Source: Planctomycetota bacterium (lineage in GTDB: Bacteria > Planctomycetota > SZUA-567 > JAFGNG01). Taken from it: a stretch of DNA of 14,238 bases. Made by a program: the position numbers and the translations under genes. Shown here piece after piece: positions 1 to 8,813 of the stretch; position 1 is the stretch's first letter, and every line of letters starts with the position of its first letter. The notes beneath the pieces are model-generated. The model worked only from the letters and a program-made list of their open reading frames with translations, was not told the DNA's origin and made no database searches. The stretch spans positions 1-14,238 of the forward strand of contig JAFGNG010000114.1 of the NCBI GenBank assembly GCA_016927125.1, written 5' to 3'.

Positions 1-1673
1 CCCAAGGCGCCAAACCGGGCGAAGGCGGGCAGTTGCCCGGCTACAAGGTTAATGTCGAAATTGCTTCAGTGCGTAACTCTACGCCGGGGGTTTCCCTGAT
101 CTCCCCCCCGCCCCATCATGATATTTATTCAATTGAGGATCTCTCCCAATTAATCTTTGATCTCAAGAACGTCAATCCCTCCGCGCGGATTAATGTCAAG
201 CTGGTTTCCGAAGTAGGCGTTGGCACGGTCGCGGCCGGGGTGGCGAAGGGACACGCGGACGCGGTTTTGATCAGCGGTGGAGACGGCGGTACCGGCGCGA
301 GCCCGGTCAGTAGTATCAAGTATGCCGGGATTCCTTGGGAATTGGGCTTGTCCGAGACCCAGCAGGTGCTCGTCCGCAATAACCTTCGCGGGAGAATCCG
401 GGTCCAGGCTGACGGGCAGATGCGCACCGGCAGGGATATCGCGATTGCCGCGATGCTGGGCGCCGAGGAGTTCGGCTTTGCCACCACCGCCCTGGTTACG
501 CTCGGTTGCTTGATGATGAGGAAATGCCACACCAATACCTGCCCGGTCGGGGTCGCCACGCAGGATCCCCGTTTGCGGAAGAACTTCCAGGGTAAACCCG
601 AACATTTAATCCGCTACTTCCATTTTCTCGCCGATGATTTGCGCCACATTATGGCTGGCCTTGGCTTCCGCAGTATTGAAGAAATGGTTGGCAGGAGTGA
701 TCGCCTGAAATTACGCGACAATATCGAACATTGGAAAGCTAAAACGCTTGATTTAAGTCCGATCCTGTACCGACCTGACAATGCCGGCCAGGTGCCTCTT
801 AAGAATATTGAATCTCAGAAACATGAACTCGATGGCATTCTTGATCACAAGCTTATCGAGGCAGCCGCACCTGCCTTGGAGCGTAATGAACGGGTGGAGG
901 CAGATTTTCCCATCCGGAATGTTAATCGAAGTGTCGGTACAATGCTGAGCGGCTGCATTGCCGCCAAGTATGGGCGGGACGGTCTTGCTGAAGATACCAT
1001 CAAATTCACCTTTACCGGCTCCGCGGGTCAGAGCTTCGGCGCGTTCGGCGCGCATGGGCTAAACCTGACCCTTAAAGGTGAAGCTAACGATTATGTGGGT
1101 AAAGGCCTTTCCGGGGCCAAGATAATTGTCAAACCCCATGAAAATTCCAGCTTTTATCCACCCCGCAATGTGATCATCGGCAATGTCGCCTTGTACGGCG
1201 CCACCGCCGGCGAGGCATATTTCTGCGGGCAGGCCGGGGAGCGTTTCGCTATTCGCAACAGCGGCGCGACCGCGGTGGTCGAAGGCGTGGGGGATCATGG
1301 CTGTGAATACATGACCGGCGGGGTGGTGGCCATCCTGGGCCGTACGGGGGTGAACTTCGCCGCCGGCATGAGCGGTGGCATCGCCTATGTCTATGACAAG
1401 GTGCAAAAGTTTGATCTTCGCTGTAACCTTGATATGGTCGACCTCGAATCGGTTACCGAGGCGGAAGATATCGAGCTTCTTCGTCTGATGATTGCAAAGC
1501 ATGTGGCCTATACCAGCAGTTCCCGCGGCCAGGATTTCCTCAACAATTGGGAAGAGACCCTTTCCTTATTCGTGAAGGTGATTCCGATAGAATACCGGCG
1601 CGCGCTTGGCAAGATGTCTAAGCTTGATACCAGCACCCGCAGGCGTGAAGAGGAAGTGGTTGCAAATGAGTAA
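1..1673 (+). CDS. gltB: Glutamate synthase large subunit, C-terminal part (5' end outside window)
   Basis: GltB makes two glutamates from glutamine and 2-oxoglutarate, using electrons passed on by GltD. About 556 codons are visible (first full codon at base 3), roughly the last third of a protein that is usually near 1500 residues. The open frame runs off the left edge with the conserved GAKPGEGGQLPG segment, so the TTG at 33 is not a start. The visible part covers the end of the FMN-binding synthase barrel (SPPPHHDIYS, VGVGTVAAGVAK, GGDGGTGASP). The 3Fe-4S ligands follow as C-X5-C-X4-C, with Cys codons at 507, 525 and 540. The C-terminal glycine-rich beta-helix domain comes last (GSAGQSFGAF, GVGDHGCEYMTGG, AGMSGGIAYVYD). 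No disruption is seen. It overlaps gltD by 8 bases, which indicates translational coupling. Family assignment is secure. Confidence 0.97.
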   Translation, partial: QGAKPGEGGQLPGYKVNVEIASVRNSTPGVSLISPPPHHDIYSIEDLSQLIFDLKNVNPSARINVKLVSEVGVGTVAAGVAKGHADAVLISGGDGGTGASPVSSIKYAGIPWELGLSETQQVLVRNNLRGRIRVQADGQMRTGRDIAIAAMLGAEEFGFATTALVTLGCLMMRKCHTNTCPVGVATQDPRLRKNFQGKPEHLIRYFHFLADDLRHIMAGLGFRSIEEMVGRSDRLKLRDNIEHWKAKTLDLSPILYRPDNAGQVPLKNIESQKHELDGILDHKLIEAAAPALERNERVEADFPIRNVNRSVGTMLSGCIAAKYGRDGLAEDTIKFTFTGSAGQSFGAFGAHGLNLTLKGEANDYVGKGLSGAKIIVKPHENSSFYPPRNVIIGNVALYGATAGEAYFCGQAGERFAIRNSGATAVVEGVGDHGCEYMTGGVVAILGRTGVNFAAGMSGGIAYVYDKVQKFDLRCNLDMVDLESVTEAEDIELLRLMIAKHVAYTSSSRGQDFLNNWEETLSLFVKVIPIEYRRALGKMSKLDTSTRRREEEVVANE

Positions 1674-3123
1674 GCCTGACGATTTTCTCAAGTTTACACG
1701 CCAAACCGCCCCCCGTCAGCAGGTCGAGGAGCGGTTGGCCCATTACCGCGAGATCTATCTCGACATAGCTGAAGAGGAATTGCTTAACCAAGCTTCCCGG
1801 TGCATGGAATGCGGCGTGCCCTTCTGCCATAATTTCGGTTGCCCGCTTGGTAATCTTACCCCGGAATGCAATGAACTTGTCAGCCAGGGGCGCTGGCGGG
1901 AGGCCTTGGCATTCTTACATTCGACCAACAATTTCCCCGAGATTACCGGTAGGGTCTGCCCCGCAATCTGCGAGACTGCCTGCGCGCTGGCCGTTAATGA
2001 CGAAGCGGTTGCGATCCGGCAGACGGAGCTGGCGATTGTCGAGAAAGGCTTCCAGAAGGGCTGGATTGTGCCGTTCTTACCGAAAGTAAATACCGGCAAG
2101 AAGATTGCCGTCATCGGCTCCGGACCCGCAGGTCTGGCTGCCGCCCAGCAATTGCGCAGGGTTGGCCATGAAGTCACAGTCTTTGAAAAGGCGGACCGGC
2201 CCGGCGGGATCTTGCGCTATGGCATTCCGGATTTCAAGCTGGAGAAATGGGTGCTGGATCGCCGCCTGGAGCAAATGCGCGCGGAAGGCGTCTGGTTTGA
2301 GGTTAACTGCGAGGCGGGCGTGGATATGTCCGCGACTTTCCTGCTAAAACGTTTTGACGCTATCTGTATTTGTATTGGCGCCTGGGAACCCCGTGACCTT
2401 CCCATTCCCGGGCGCGAACTCGATGGGATTCATTTTGCCATGGACTACCTGATCCAACAGAATCAGCGCAATGCCGGGAAGAATATTCCTGATGAAATCA
2501 GTATTTCCGCCAAAGGCAAACAAGTGATCATTGTTGGCGGGGGCGATACCGGCAATGATTGCCTGGGGACTGCCTTGCGGCAAGGGGCGGCAAGTGTTAC
2601 CCAGATGGAAATCCTCCCCTGCCCGCCGGAGGGAGAGAATCCCACCACCCCCTGGCCGTTATGGCCGCAGATCCTTAGAACCAGCTCTTCCCACGAAGAA
2701 GGCGGCGAACGGCTCTGGAGCGTTTGTACAACCTCGTTCAATGGTTCCGATGGTAAAGTCCAAGGGTTGAATGTGGTCAAGGTTGAGTGGGGTTCTCCGG
2801 ATGAGAACGGTAACCGTGATATGAAGATCCTGGAGGGGAGCGATTTTGAGCTGCGTGCCGACCTGGTGCTGCTCTCCATGGGATTTGTCCATCCGGTTCA
2901 TCCCGGCCTCCTGGAAAGCCTGGGGCTGGCCTTTGATAAGCGTAGTAATGTGGCGGTAGACAGTGAGATGATGACCAGCTTGCCGGGGGTCTTCGCCGCC
3001 GGGGACGCCGCTACCGGGGCATCCCTCGTGGTCCGCGCCATCGCTGCCGGGCGCTACCTGGCCTACCAGGTGGATCGCTACCTCATGGGCGAGAGCATGC
3101 TGCCGGCTCTACCTCCCATATAA
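1666..3123 (+). CDS. gltD: Glutamate synthase small subunit (NADPH-dependent beta subunit)
   Basis: GltD takes electrons from NADPH through FAD and Fe-S clusters and passes them to GltB. The product is 485 residues, the normal family size. The N-terminal Fe-S domain has cysteines 46, 49, 54 and 59 (CMECGVPFCHNFGC) and a second set at 98, 102 and 106 (GRVCPAICETAC). The FAD-binding loop GSGPAG lies at about 151-156, the NADPH loop GGGDTG at 291-296, and the C-terminal FAD contact (FAAGDAATG) near 445. I chose the ATG at 1666 because MSKPDDFLKF is a typical GltD opening and the purine-rich AAGAGGAAG at 1648-1656 is correctly spaced. An in-frame upstream start at 1606 would lie deep inside gltB. 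The start overlaps the gltB stop. Transcription probably ends at the hairpin at 3159-3188. Confidence 0.97.
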   Translation: MSKPDDFLKFTRQTAPRQQVEERLAHYREIYLDIAEEELLNQASRCMECGVPFCHNFGCPLGNLTPECNELVSQGRWREALAFLHSTNNFPEITGRVCPAICETACALAVNDEAVAIRQTELAIVEKGFQKGWIVPFLPKVNTGKKIAVIGSGPAGLAAAQQLRRVGHEVTVFEKADRPGGILRYGIPDFKLEKWVLDRRLEQMRAEGVWFEVNCEAGVDMSATFLLKRFDAICICIGAWEPRDLPIPGRELDGIHFAMDYLIQQNQRNAGKNIPDEISISAKGKQVIIVGGGDTGNDCLGTALRQGAASVTQMEILPCPPEGENPTTPWPLWPQILRTSSSHEEGGERLWSVCTTSFNGSDGKVQGLNVVKVEWGSPDENGNRDMKILEGSDFELRADLVLLSMGFVHPVHPGLLESLGLAFDKRSNVAVDSEMMTSLPGVFAAGDAATGASLVVRAIAAGRYLAYQVDRYLMGESMLPALPPI

Positions 3124-3158
3124 TTATTTTCTCCCACGTCTCTTTTTCGACGAAATAA

Positions 3159-3188
3159 AAACGGTCGGCACCGGGATGCCGACCGTTT
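3159..3188. terminator. Bidirectional intrinsic terminator between convergent genes
   Basis: A perfect 12-bp inverted repeat (AAACGGTCGGCA at 3159-3170, TGCCGACCGTTT at 3177-3188) encloses a 6-base loop. On the minus strand the stem runs into TTTTTATTT, a good U-tract, so it is strongest as the terminator of the minus-strand gene ending at 3220. On the plus strand only TTT and then an AT-rich stretch follow the stem, 35 bases after the gltD stop, so it can serve gltD more weakly. Confidence 0.9.
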
Positions 3189-3219
3189 GGTAATATTTAA
3201 TGTTTAGCTTGCAGGCCTG

Positions 3220-5241
3220 CTATTTCCTGATCTCATTTTGGCTCTGGATTTCATAATAATTATCTTTCAGTTTGCCGGAGATAGCCTGATTCTGAATATA
3301 GGGAAGCGCTTTTTCGTTCAGCAGGGTGAAATCCTGGTAATACTTCGCAAGCGCCGCCTTGAAGCGCTCGGTCAACGCTTCATCATCCAACCCGAGATTA
3401 AGATCATTGATGCTTGCAAGAATCATTTCCTGTTGTTCAGCCTGGTTTTCTTCCGTCATTTCTATCAGGCTACGCTGAAATGCCTCCGGGATATGGATTA
3501 GCAGGTTCGATCCAGGATTTTTTTCAATCAACTGGGAAAGCACTGGGTCCGGTTTTTCAGCTGCCTTTACCCGGCGGATCAACTCGGTCACAGCCTCCCA
3601 ACTGCCGGTGCTCAGGTACCTGTCTATATTAACGATCGCATAATTATAGAGGCCGTCGGGATCTGCGTCCGCCTTGCCAGCATCAGGCCCGACAATGTAA
3701 ACATCAGTTTCCTGATAGACCTTTTTCCGGATGAATTGGCCGGTTTCCGGGGTTGCCGCCAGGCGGGTAAAGAGGTCAGAGAAGGTCGCCGCGAAGGCCT
3801 CGGGATCATTCAGGCCCTGCATAAGCATGAACTTCGGCATGGGCCCGACGGTCATGACCTCTTCGAAATCCTCTGCTTCCTCGTTCCACTGTATGGATTC
3901 GTGTTCGGTTTCCTCGATATCCACATAGAGGTAGGCATCCCCGGAAAGATGCGGCAGCAAGTCGCTTAAGTCATAACCGACCTGCATCTTCATCAGCATC
4001 ATCATACCGAGAAAGCTCTGCTGGGATTTTTCTTCAAGGTTCATGATAACTTCCTCGTAGATCTCCCGGATCCCGAGGCGGAACATGACTACACAGCTAT
4101 CGCCCGCCTCGAGTTGCGGCGGCTGCAACGGCGCGCCCCCGTCAAACAAATAGGTCAACCCATCGGCATAAGGAGGCTCGAATTCCAGGGTAAAAAGGGA
4201 ATGTGAACTGATCTTATTCTGGCCGGCCTGGAATTTGATATCCGCGCCGGCAGAACGCATCCGGTCGATACTGAAGACAGTTTTAAAGAGTTCAAAAGTC
4301 TTGAGAACCTGTTCCGCCGCGCGGACCTTGAAAGCCCCCATGCTGTAAGGATTATCAGCGTTTTCATTTTGCTCAGCTTCCGCCTCCTGCTTGGCATCTG
4401 CAAATTTTTTCCGCAACTCCTCTTCACCGTCTTTTACGAAAGCGCCAATATCGGTGAGCAGCCTGAACAATGACGGCTGCTTAGCCTGCTCATAACGTTT
4501 ATTAAGGTTAATATCGGCCAGGCTGGGGTCAGCCGGTTCCTGGAGATAAGCCCACAGGTCCTGCGGGTTGTTGGATGAAATCACGATGTATTTGTCAAGA
4601 AACCCGAAGGTAACATTTTCATCCTCAACCTGGATAAGCCTGCCCGCGTTAACATCCACTTCGTGGTAGAGGAAGTCTGTGCCTGTTTCCTTCTGCGAGA
4701 CAAAGTTCAACACCGTGATTAACTGGCTGATGAATTCTTCCGCTTCCTCGGGATTAGCTTCAATGACAAAGGAGAAGTCGTAATTGACAGTTTCGGTGAT
4801 CTCCTTGTCTGCATAGGTCCAGCGCGGGGTTTCTTCATAATCCTGGGGTTCTTCATTGAAGTCTTTATCCTCAGGCTCAACCTCATTAAACTTGGGCACC
4901 TGGATGGTTCTGGTAATGACCAGCGGCTCTGAACGTCGCAGCAGCACCAGGTAGCCATTGCAGTATTGGAGGTTGTCAAGAATCGCAGGTGTGAATTCAT
5001 GGGCGGCCGCCAATTCTTTAAAGCAGGCATGCATTTCCTTGATATCGGCGACCAAGGCTGCCCCTACGTCTTCATCAATAAATTTAACATAACTCTCAAG
5101 GTTATTGAGGGTGGTCGGGACATCGACTTCCAAATAAAGCGCTGTGGCAGCGGGGAGGTTGTCGGAAAGTTTTTCCGCCAAAAGCTGTCCGCAGCACCCC
5201 ATGCACAAAATCATAACGCTAAAAATAATCTTCCTTGCCAT
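3220..5241 (-). CDS. Exported acidic protein of unknown function
   Basis: A 673-residue protein that I do not recognise with confidence. The N-terminus (MARKIIFSVMILCMG) is a signal peptide, with likely cleavage after LLA at about residue 22. A lipoprotein reading at the Cys pair is possible, but the lipobox is poor. The mature protein is rich in Glu and Asp. It contains segments such as LPAATALYLEVD near the N-terminus and LLPHLSGDAYLYVD followed by a FMLMQGLNDPEAFAATFSDL stretch. This pattern loosely recalls DUF3352-like exported proteins, but that is only an impression. I chose the ATG at 5241 because AAGGGAG sits just upstream at the right distance. The in-frame ATG at 5256 has no ribosome binding site and would spoil the signal peptide. 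It lies 79 bases downstream of the protease gene on the same strand, so it is probably co-transcribed with it. Confidence 0.85.
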   Translation of the reverse strand: MARKIIFSVMILCMGCCGQLLAEKLSDNLPAATALYLEVDVPTTLNNLESYVKFIDEDVGAALVADIKEMHACFKELAAAHEFTPAILDNLQYCNGYLVLLRRSEPLVITRTIQVPKFNEVEPEDKDFNEEPQDYEETPRWTYADKEITETVNYDFSFVIEANPEEAEEFISQLITVLNFVSQKETGTDFLYHEVDVNAGRLIQVEDENVTFGFLDKYIVISSNNPQDLWAYLQEPADPSLADINLNKRYEQAKQPSLFRLLTDIGAFVKDGEEELRKKFADAKQEAEAEQNENADNPYSMGAFKVRAAEQVLKTFELFKTVFSIDRMRSAGADIKFQAGQNKISSHSLFTLEFEPPYADGLTYLFDGGAPLQPPQLEAGDSCVVMFRLGIREIYEEVIMNLEEKSQQSFLGMMMLMKMQVGYDLSDLLPHLSGDAYLYVDIEETEHESIQWNEEAEDFEEVMTVGPMPKFMLMQGLNDPEAFAATFSDLFTRLAATPETGQFIRKKVYQETDVYIVGPDAGKADADPDGLYNYAIVNIDRYLSTGSWEAVTELIRRVKAAEKPDPVLSQLIEKNPGSNLLIHIPEAFQRSLIEMTEENQAEQQEMILASINDLNLGLDDEALTERFKAALAKYYQDFTLLNEKALPYIQNQAISGKLKDNYYEIQSQNEIRK

Positions 5242-5320
5242 GTTCTCCCTTTCCATTTTTAAAATTTCTTACTACTAAATTTAATTAATGACAATCGTTT
5301 TATAACTGCCTCATGAAATT

Positions 5321-8300
5321 CTATTTCTTGTTACTTTCTTTTGGTATCGCTTGCAAGTTGTCCTGCAGGTAGATGGCAAGTCGATCCTGAAGGATGCAGG
5401 CGATATCAGCCTTGCCATTACCATCCATGTCACCACAAACAAGTTCTTGCGGAAGCTCCAGGCTGTCGGATTCATCGCGCTGAAAAATAGTCTTCTCGAA
5501 CAGTCTGGCCCGGAGTAGCATCTGCATTTTTTTCAAGTCGTCAAGGCGATAGATTTCAAACATCGCCTTGCGGCTGTCAAAAATAAGGATCTCTTCGCTG
5601 CCATCGCCGTCGATGTCAGCAGGGCATAAATTCCAATACTGGTAATAATCCAACTTGGCGTTAAAGACTTCAGTGGAAGCCAGGGTTAGATGCTGTTTAA
5701 ACTTACTAAAAATATGCACCCCCCCGCTGGCGAAAGCGAAGATTTCCGGGTTGCCGTCATTCTCAAGATCACCGCTACGAATGTCGGTGGTGCCCAGCCC
5801 GGTGAGATCAAGTTTGTCGATCTCCTGGAAGCTGTTGTCCTCCAGGTCAAGCTGGACTATCTGTGCCTGGTTACCGGAGAGGGCGATAAACCTGGGGTTT
5901 TCATGCATTTTACCGAATGAGATTAAACTGCGGATATTGCCAAACCGCCAGTTGAATTGGCGGGCAACATAGAGTTTTTCCTTTTCATCAACCTTCAAAA
6001 CCCGCACGAATTCCGGCTGCACCAGCAGGACTTCTTTCAGATTATCGTTATCAATATCTTCAAGCAAGAGGGGCGAGTCTTTCTGCTCCTCGATAATCGG
6101 GCGGGGCTTGATGATCTCCCGGTAAACCCCGGTTGCAGTTCCGAGATAAAGGCTCTCCTTCCCGGAATGCTGCCAAAAGATTACCAGGTCTGAAATTTCG
6201 TCGCCGTTGAAATCGGCCAGCGCGAAGTCTCCGGGTTTCTGTTTCAGATCCTCTTGCGGTTGCTTTTGATCAGACATCAGGAAAGAAATTGTTTTTGAAT
6301 CAATGTTGACCGACCCTTGGCTGCCATCATAAGCCAACTGCAGTAATTCCTCGGCGGAAGCTGTCATCATAAAATATTTACTGTCGGTTTTTTCAATCCA
6401 GCAAAGGCGTTGCTCCTCGCTCTTGACGTCACCAAGATTTTTATAAAAGGTTTCCAGCTTCAGATTCTGGACCTCGCCAACAGTATTGATCGGGCGCGGG
6501 AAGGTAATCTTGGAATCATCAATCCGGCTCAACCCGAAAAGGCGGTCCGGGATGGAGAGGCTGAAGACGGCGGCGCGGTTCTGAGCATCCAGATAGAGCT
6601 CGCATTCGGAGATTTTTCTCGGTGCCGGGCTGCGGCTGGCGGTAAAGCCCTTGCCGGAATCGGAGTAGACTACAAAATTATTTTTGTCGGCATCTATTGC
6701 CAAGAGTGAAAGCTTGCCCTGATTGAAATTACCCAGGCGGACATGCTTGCTGATGCCGTTACCGCCCTTTACGGGGAGTGATAATAAGGAAAGAATTTCT
6801 GAATCTTTCGCTTCAGGTTTCGCGAGCTCCAGCAGCCTTGCCCGGTTCAAGCCCTTGTCAAGGGTTATAAACCTGAAGGTGTGGTTCAGCCTTCGCACCG
6901 GCCCGGAGATATGGCTGCGTAGGGGATACTCTTCGACAAAGTCCCGTTCTGCGTTCTGCAACCTGAGGAAGGCGGCATAGTTCTTATCAATTGAGAAAAA
7001 GATAACATCCTGGCGGTTATCGCCATCCGCGTCGATGAGTTCGAATCTCTTAATGCTGCTGCTGTACTCGCCCAGCTGGTAAGTCTCCCGCTCCGTCTTA
7101 TCCCAAAACACCGTGAATTCATCCTTGCCAAGCACAAAGATATCGAGCTTGCCATCATTATCCAGATCCACAACCCGCAAGGCAGTCTTCCTCTCGGCGG
7201 GCTCGATATCATCGAGTTTTTCCGCGGTGGCAAAAGTCCCGTCGGGCTTCTGGGCGAGGATGGCAAGGCCGTCAATATCCCCGAGGAAGAGAATATCCGG
7301 CAACTCATCGCCGGTCATCTCCGCCAACACAAGCGAGCTGACATTGCTGGCTACCGGGGTATTTTTCAGGGTAAATAACTCGCTCTCCGGCAGTTGGTTA
7401 ATATCTTCAAAATCCAGTTCTCGGGATTTGGAGTCACCTGGTTTTTTAAGCTGGACAATCCCGATCTCAGCCTTGTTGTTATTGGCGTAAACCACTTCCT
7501 GGATACCGTCGCCGTTGAGATCCGCCAGGGTCAGGCAGGAGATGCCATGTCCCAGCTTGAGAAATTCTGCTTCGCTGAAGCTAAAGCCCTTGTCGATACT
7601 GGTAATCGGCGGTTCCATGTACTGGGTACCTGAGTTCGGGTTATCTTCATCGTAAGCAAAGCTCTCGACGTTGTCTAAAAATTCCATCACATACTTGGAG
7701 GGGATTGCAAAGCCGAGGCCGTCTAGTATCATATAGCCCATATTGACTACCCCGACAATTTCCCCACACTCGTTGAAGAACGGTCCCCCGGAGTTCCCGG
7801 GGGCAATAGGCGCGGTGGTCTGGATAAAGAGGCGGCCGGCGAAGTTGCGGGCTTCCTTGCTGATTTTGCCTTCTGAGGTGGAACGCTCCAGTCCCATGGG
7901 ATTGCCGATCGAAAAACATTTGTCCCCGACCTTGACCTTGGTAGAATCACCGAAATAAAGCTGTTCATAGGGAAGTTCTATGGGTTCTTCGATCTTCAAT
8001 AATGCGAGATCGATATCATCATTGAGAGCTATGATTCTAACCTTCTTGAAGGTCTTCTTGCCATAACCGTTGCCTTCTTTCGGGTACATGGTTACAGTAA
8101 TCGAGCGTTCCCCCGCGACGACATGGTTATTGGTAACGAGATAGCCATCAGGATTGATAAAAAAGCCGGTTCCCAACCCCACCGGTGTCTTTACCGTCAC
8201 CACGGCTGAACCCAGTTCCTCAACCATGGTTTGGACGCTCCGAACCGGGAGCTTGGCGGTCTGGTAGAGCTTGCTCTTCTGGATATCCTCAATCCGGTTG

Positions 8301-8593
8301 CTACCTTCGGAGGTGGTGATCTTCTTGACCTGCTGTTGCGGAATTGTAATCACGCCTCCGCCGGCATACAGGTAGATGTTGCTCTGGTCTTCCTTCAACA
8401 AATCCCCTTCAATAGTACTGCCGTCAAGGCTCTCAACCACCACTGCTTTCGGAGCTTCGGTGTTCGCAGCTAATGATGCGGGGATAAAGGCAGCCACCAA
8501 GATGCATACAGTAATGCTGGAGAGAATGAGATGAGGTGTAAATGGGTGTTTACCAAATATTATTGAAGACTTCAATGGATTAAATTGTGGCAT
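5321..8593 (-). CDS. Exported HtrA-like trypsin-family serine protease with FG-GAP repeats
   Basis: A 1090-residue protein. Residues 21-42 are a hydrophobic export signal with possible cleavage at SLA/AN. About 48-93 form a small beta-rich segment (ESLDGSTIEGDLL, then VITIPQQQVKKI). About 120-310 are a trypsin-like S1C domain with all catalytic residues visible: His157 (VTNNHVV), Asp195 (DIDLALLK) and Ser268 (APGNSGGPFF). There is no PDZ domain. The remainder carries about nine Asp-rich, calcium-loop FG-GAP/VCBS-like motifs starting near 358, 425, 476, 521, 794, 846, 942, 993 and 1055 (for example DLNGDGIQEVV, DIDGDGSEEIL), which suggests one or two beta-propellers. The likely role is an envelope or secreted protease using propellers for binding. 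The substrate is unknown. The start at 8593 is supported by AAGGA six bases upstream. It is the first gene of a probable two-gene operon. Confidence 0.93.
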   Translation of the reverse strand: MPQFNPLKSSIIFGKHPFTPHLILSSITVCILVAAFIPASLAANTEAPKAVVVESLDGSTIEGDLLKEDQSNIYLYAGGGVITIPQQQVKKITTSEGSNRIEDIQKSKLYQTAKLPVRSVQTMVEELGSAVVTVKTPVGLGTGFFINPDGYLVTNNHVVAGERSITVTMYPKEGNGYGKKTFKKVRIIALNDDIDLALLKIEEPIELPYEQLYFGDSTKVKVGDKCFSIGNPMGLERSTSEGKISKEARNFAGRLFIQTTAPIAPGNSGGPFFNECGEIVGVVNMGYMILDGLGFAIPSKYVMEFLDNVESFAYDEDNPNSGTQYMEPPITSIDKGFSFSEAEFLKLGHGISCLTLADLNGDGIQEVVYANNNKAEIGIVQLKKPGDSKSRELDFEDINQLPESELFTLKNTPVASNVSSLVLAEMTGDELPDILFLGDIDGLAILAQKPDGTFATAEKLDDIEPAERKTALRVVDLDNDGKLDIFVLGKDEFTVFWDKTERETYQLGEYSSSIKRFELIDADGDNRQDVIFFSIDKNYAAFLRLQNAERDFVEEYPLRSHISGPVRRLNHTFRFITLDKGLNRARLLELAKPEAKDSEILSLLSLPVKGGNGISKHVRLGNFNQGKLSLLAIDADKNNFVVYSDSGKGFTASRSPAPRKISECELYLDAQNRAAVFSLSIPDRLFGLSRIDDSKITFPRPINTVGEVQNLKLETFYKNLGDVKSEEQRLCWIEKTDSKYFMMTASAEELLQLAYDGSQGSVNIDSKTISFLMSDQKQPQEDLKQKPGDFALADFNGDEISDLVIFWQHSGKESLYLGTATGVYREIIKPRPIIEEQKDSPLLLEDIDNDNLKEVLLVQPEFVRVLKVDEKEKLYVARQFNWRFGNIRSLISFGKMHENPRFIALSGNQAQIVQLDLEDNSFQEIDKLDLTGLGTTDIRSGDLENDGNPEIFAFASGGVHIFSKFKQHLTLASTEVFNAKLDYYQYWNLCPADIDGDGSEEILIFDSRKAMFEIYRLDDLKKMQMLLRARLFEKTIFQRDESDSLELPQELVCGDMDGNGKADIACILQDRLAIYLQDNLQAIPKESNKK

Positions 8594-8653
8594 AAAATTC
8601 CTTCCCGTTACGATAATCTGAATGAGTTTCCCCTGATAATTTCCAGGTGGGTC

Positions 8654-8681
8654 ATAATATAGAAGAGCGTAAAAAGTGCAA
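8654..8681 (-). promoter_or_regulatory. Candidate sigma-70 promoter of the protease operon
   Basis: Read on the minus strand, TTGCAC (8681-8676) and TATTAT (8659-8654) are separated by 16 bases. Each differs from consensus at one or two positions. The expected start site gives a leader of about 55 bases before the protease ATG. This is the best promoter match in the 220-base gap. I saw no operator-like dyad beside it. Confidence 0.5.
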
Positions 8682-8766
8682 ACGAAAATTATTTAGAAAA
8701 AAAGCCCTGCTCAATGTGCTGTAACTCATTGAAAAAGGTAAAGTAATCGAAATCAGATTAACAAAG

Positions 8767-8787
8767 CTTATAGCTTGTAGCTATAAG
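8767..8787. terminator. AT-rich hairpin downstream of the msr gene, possible weak terminator
   Basis: CTTATAGCT (8767-8775) and AGCTATAAG (8779-8787) form a perfect 9-bp stem with a 3-base TGT loop, 26 bases after the msr stop on the minus strand. No real U-tract follows on either strand, so termination is uncertain. It could instead be a protein-binding dyad or an mRNA 3'-end stabiliser. Confidence 0.4.
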
Positions 8788-8813
8788 AAATATAAAAGCT
8801 GTGATCCCCCCTG

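Noticed and set aside
33..35. TTG as start of the gltB frame
   Set aside because: The frame is open to the left edge and the upstream codons encode the conserved GAKPGEGGQ segment of GltB, so this is an internal leucine codon.
1059..1502. 147-codon antisense frame in gltB
   Set aside because: It is a shadow of a strongly conserved gene, without a ribosome site or recognisable motif. The same applies to the long antisense frames at 125-605 and 2463-2879.
1606..1665. N-terminal extension of gltD
   Set aside because: It would lie inside the gltB coding end, has no family counterpart, and the ATG at 1666 has its own ribosome site.
3211..3220. GCAGGCCTGC palindrome at the end of the exported protein gene
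   Set aside because: It is only ten bases, without a loop or partner copies, and next to an already sufficient terminator. It is probably chance.
5242..5256. Upstream ATG for the 673-residue exported protein
   Set aside because: No ribosome site precedes it, its five codons contain the true Shine-Dalgarno sequence of the next ATG, and they would put acidic residues ahead of the signal peptide.
5321..7600. Asp-rich DxDGDG loops as EF-hands
   Set aside because: The loops are followed by hydrophobic strand residues (pattern D-x-D/N-G-D-x-x-x-D/E-hydrophobic) and spaced about 50-65 residues apart, as in FG-GAP/VCBS propellers, without flanking helices.
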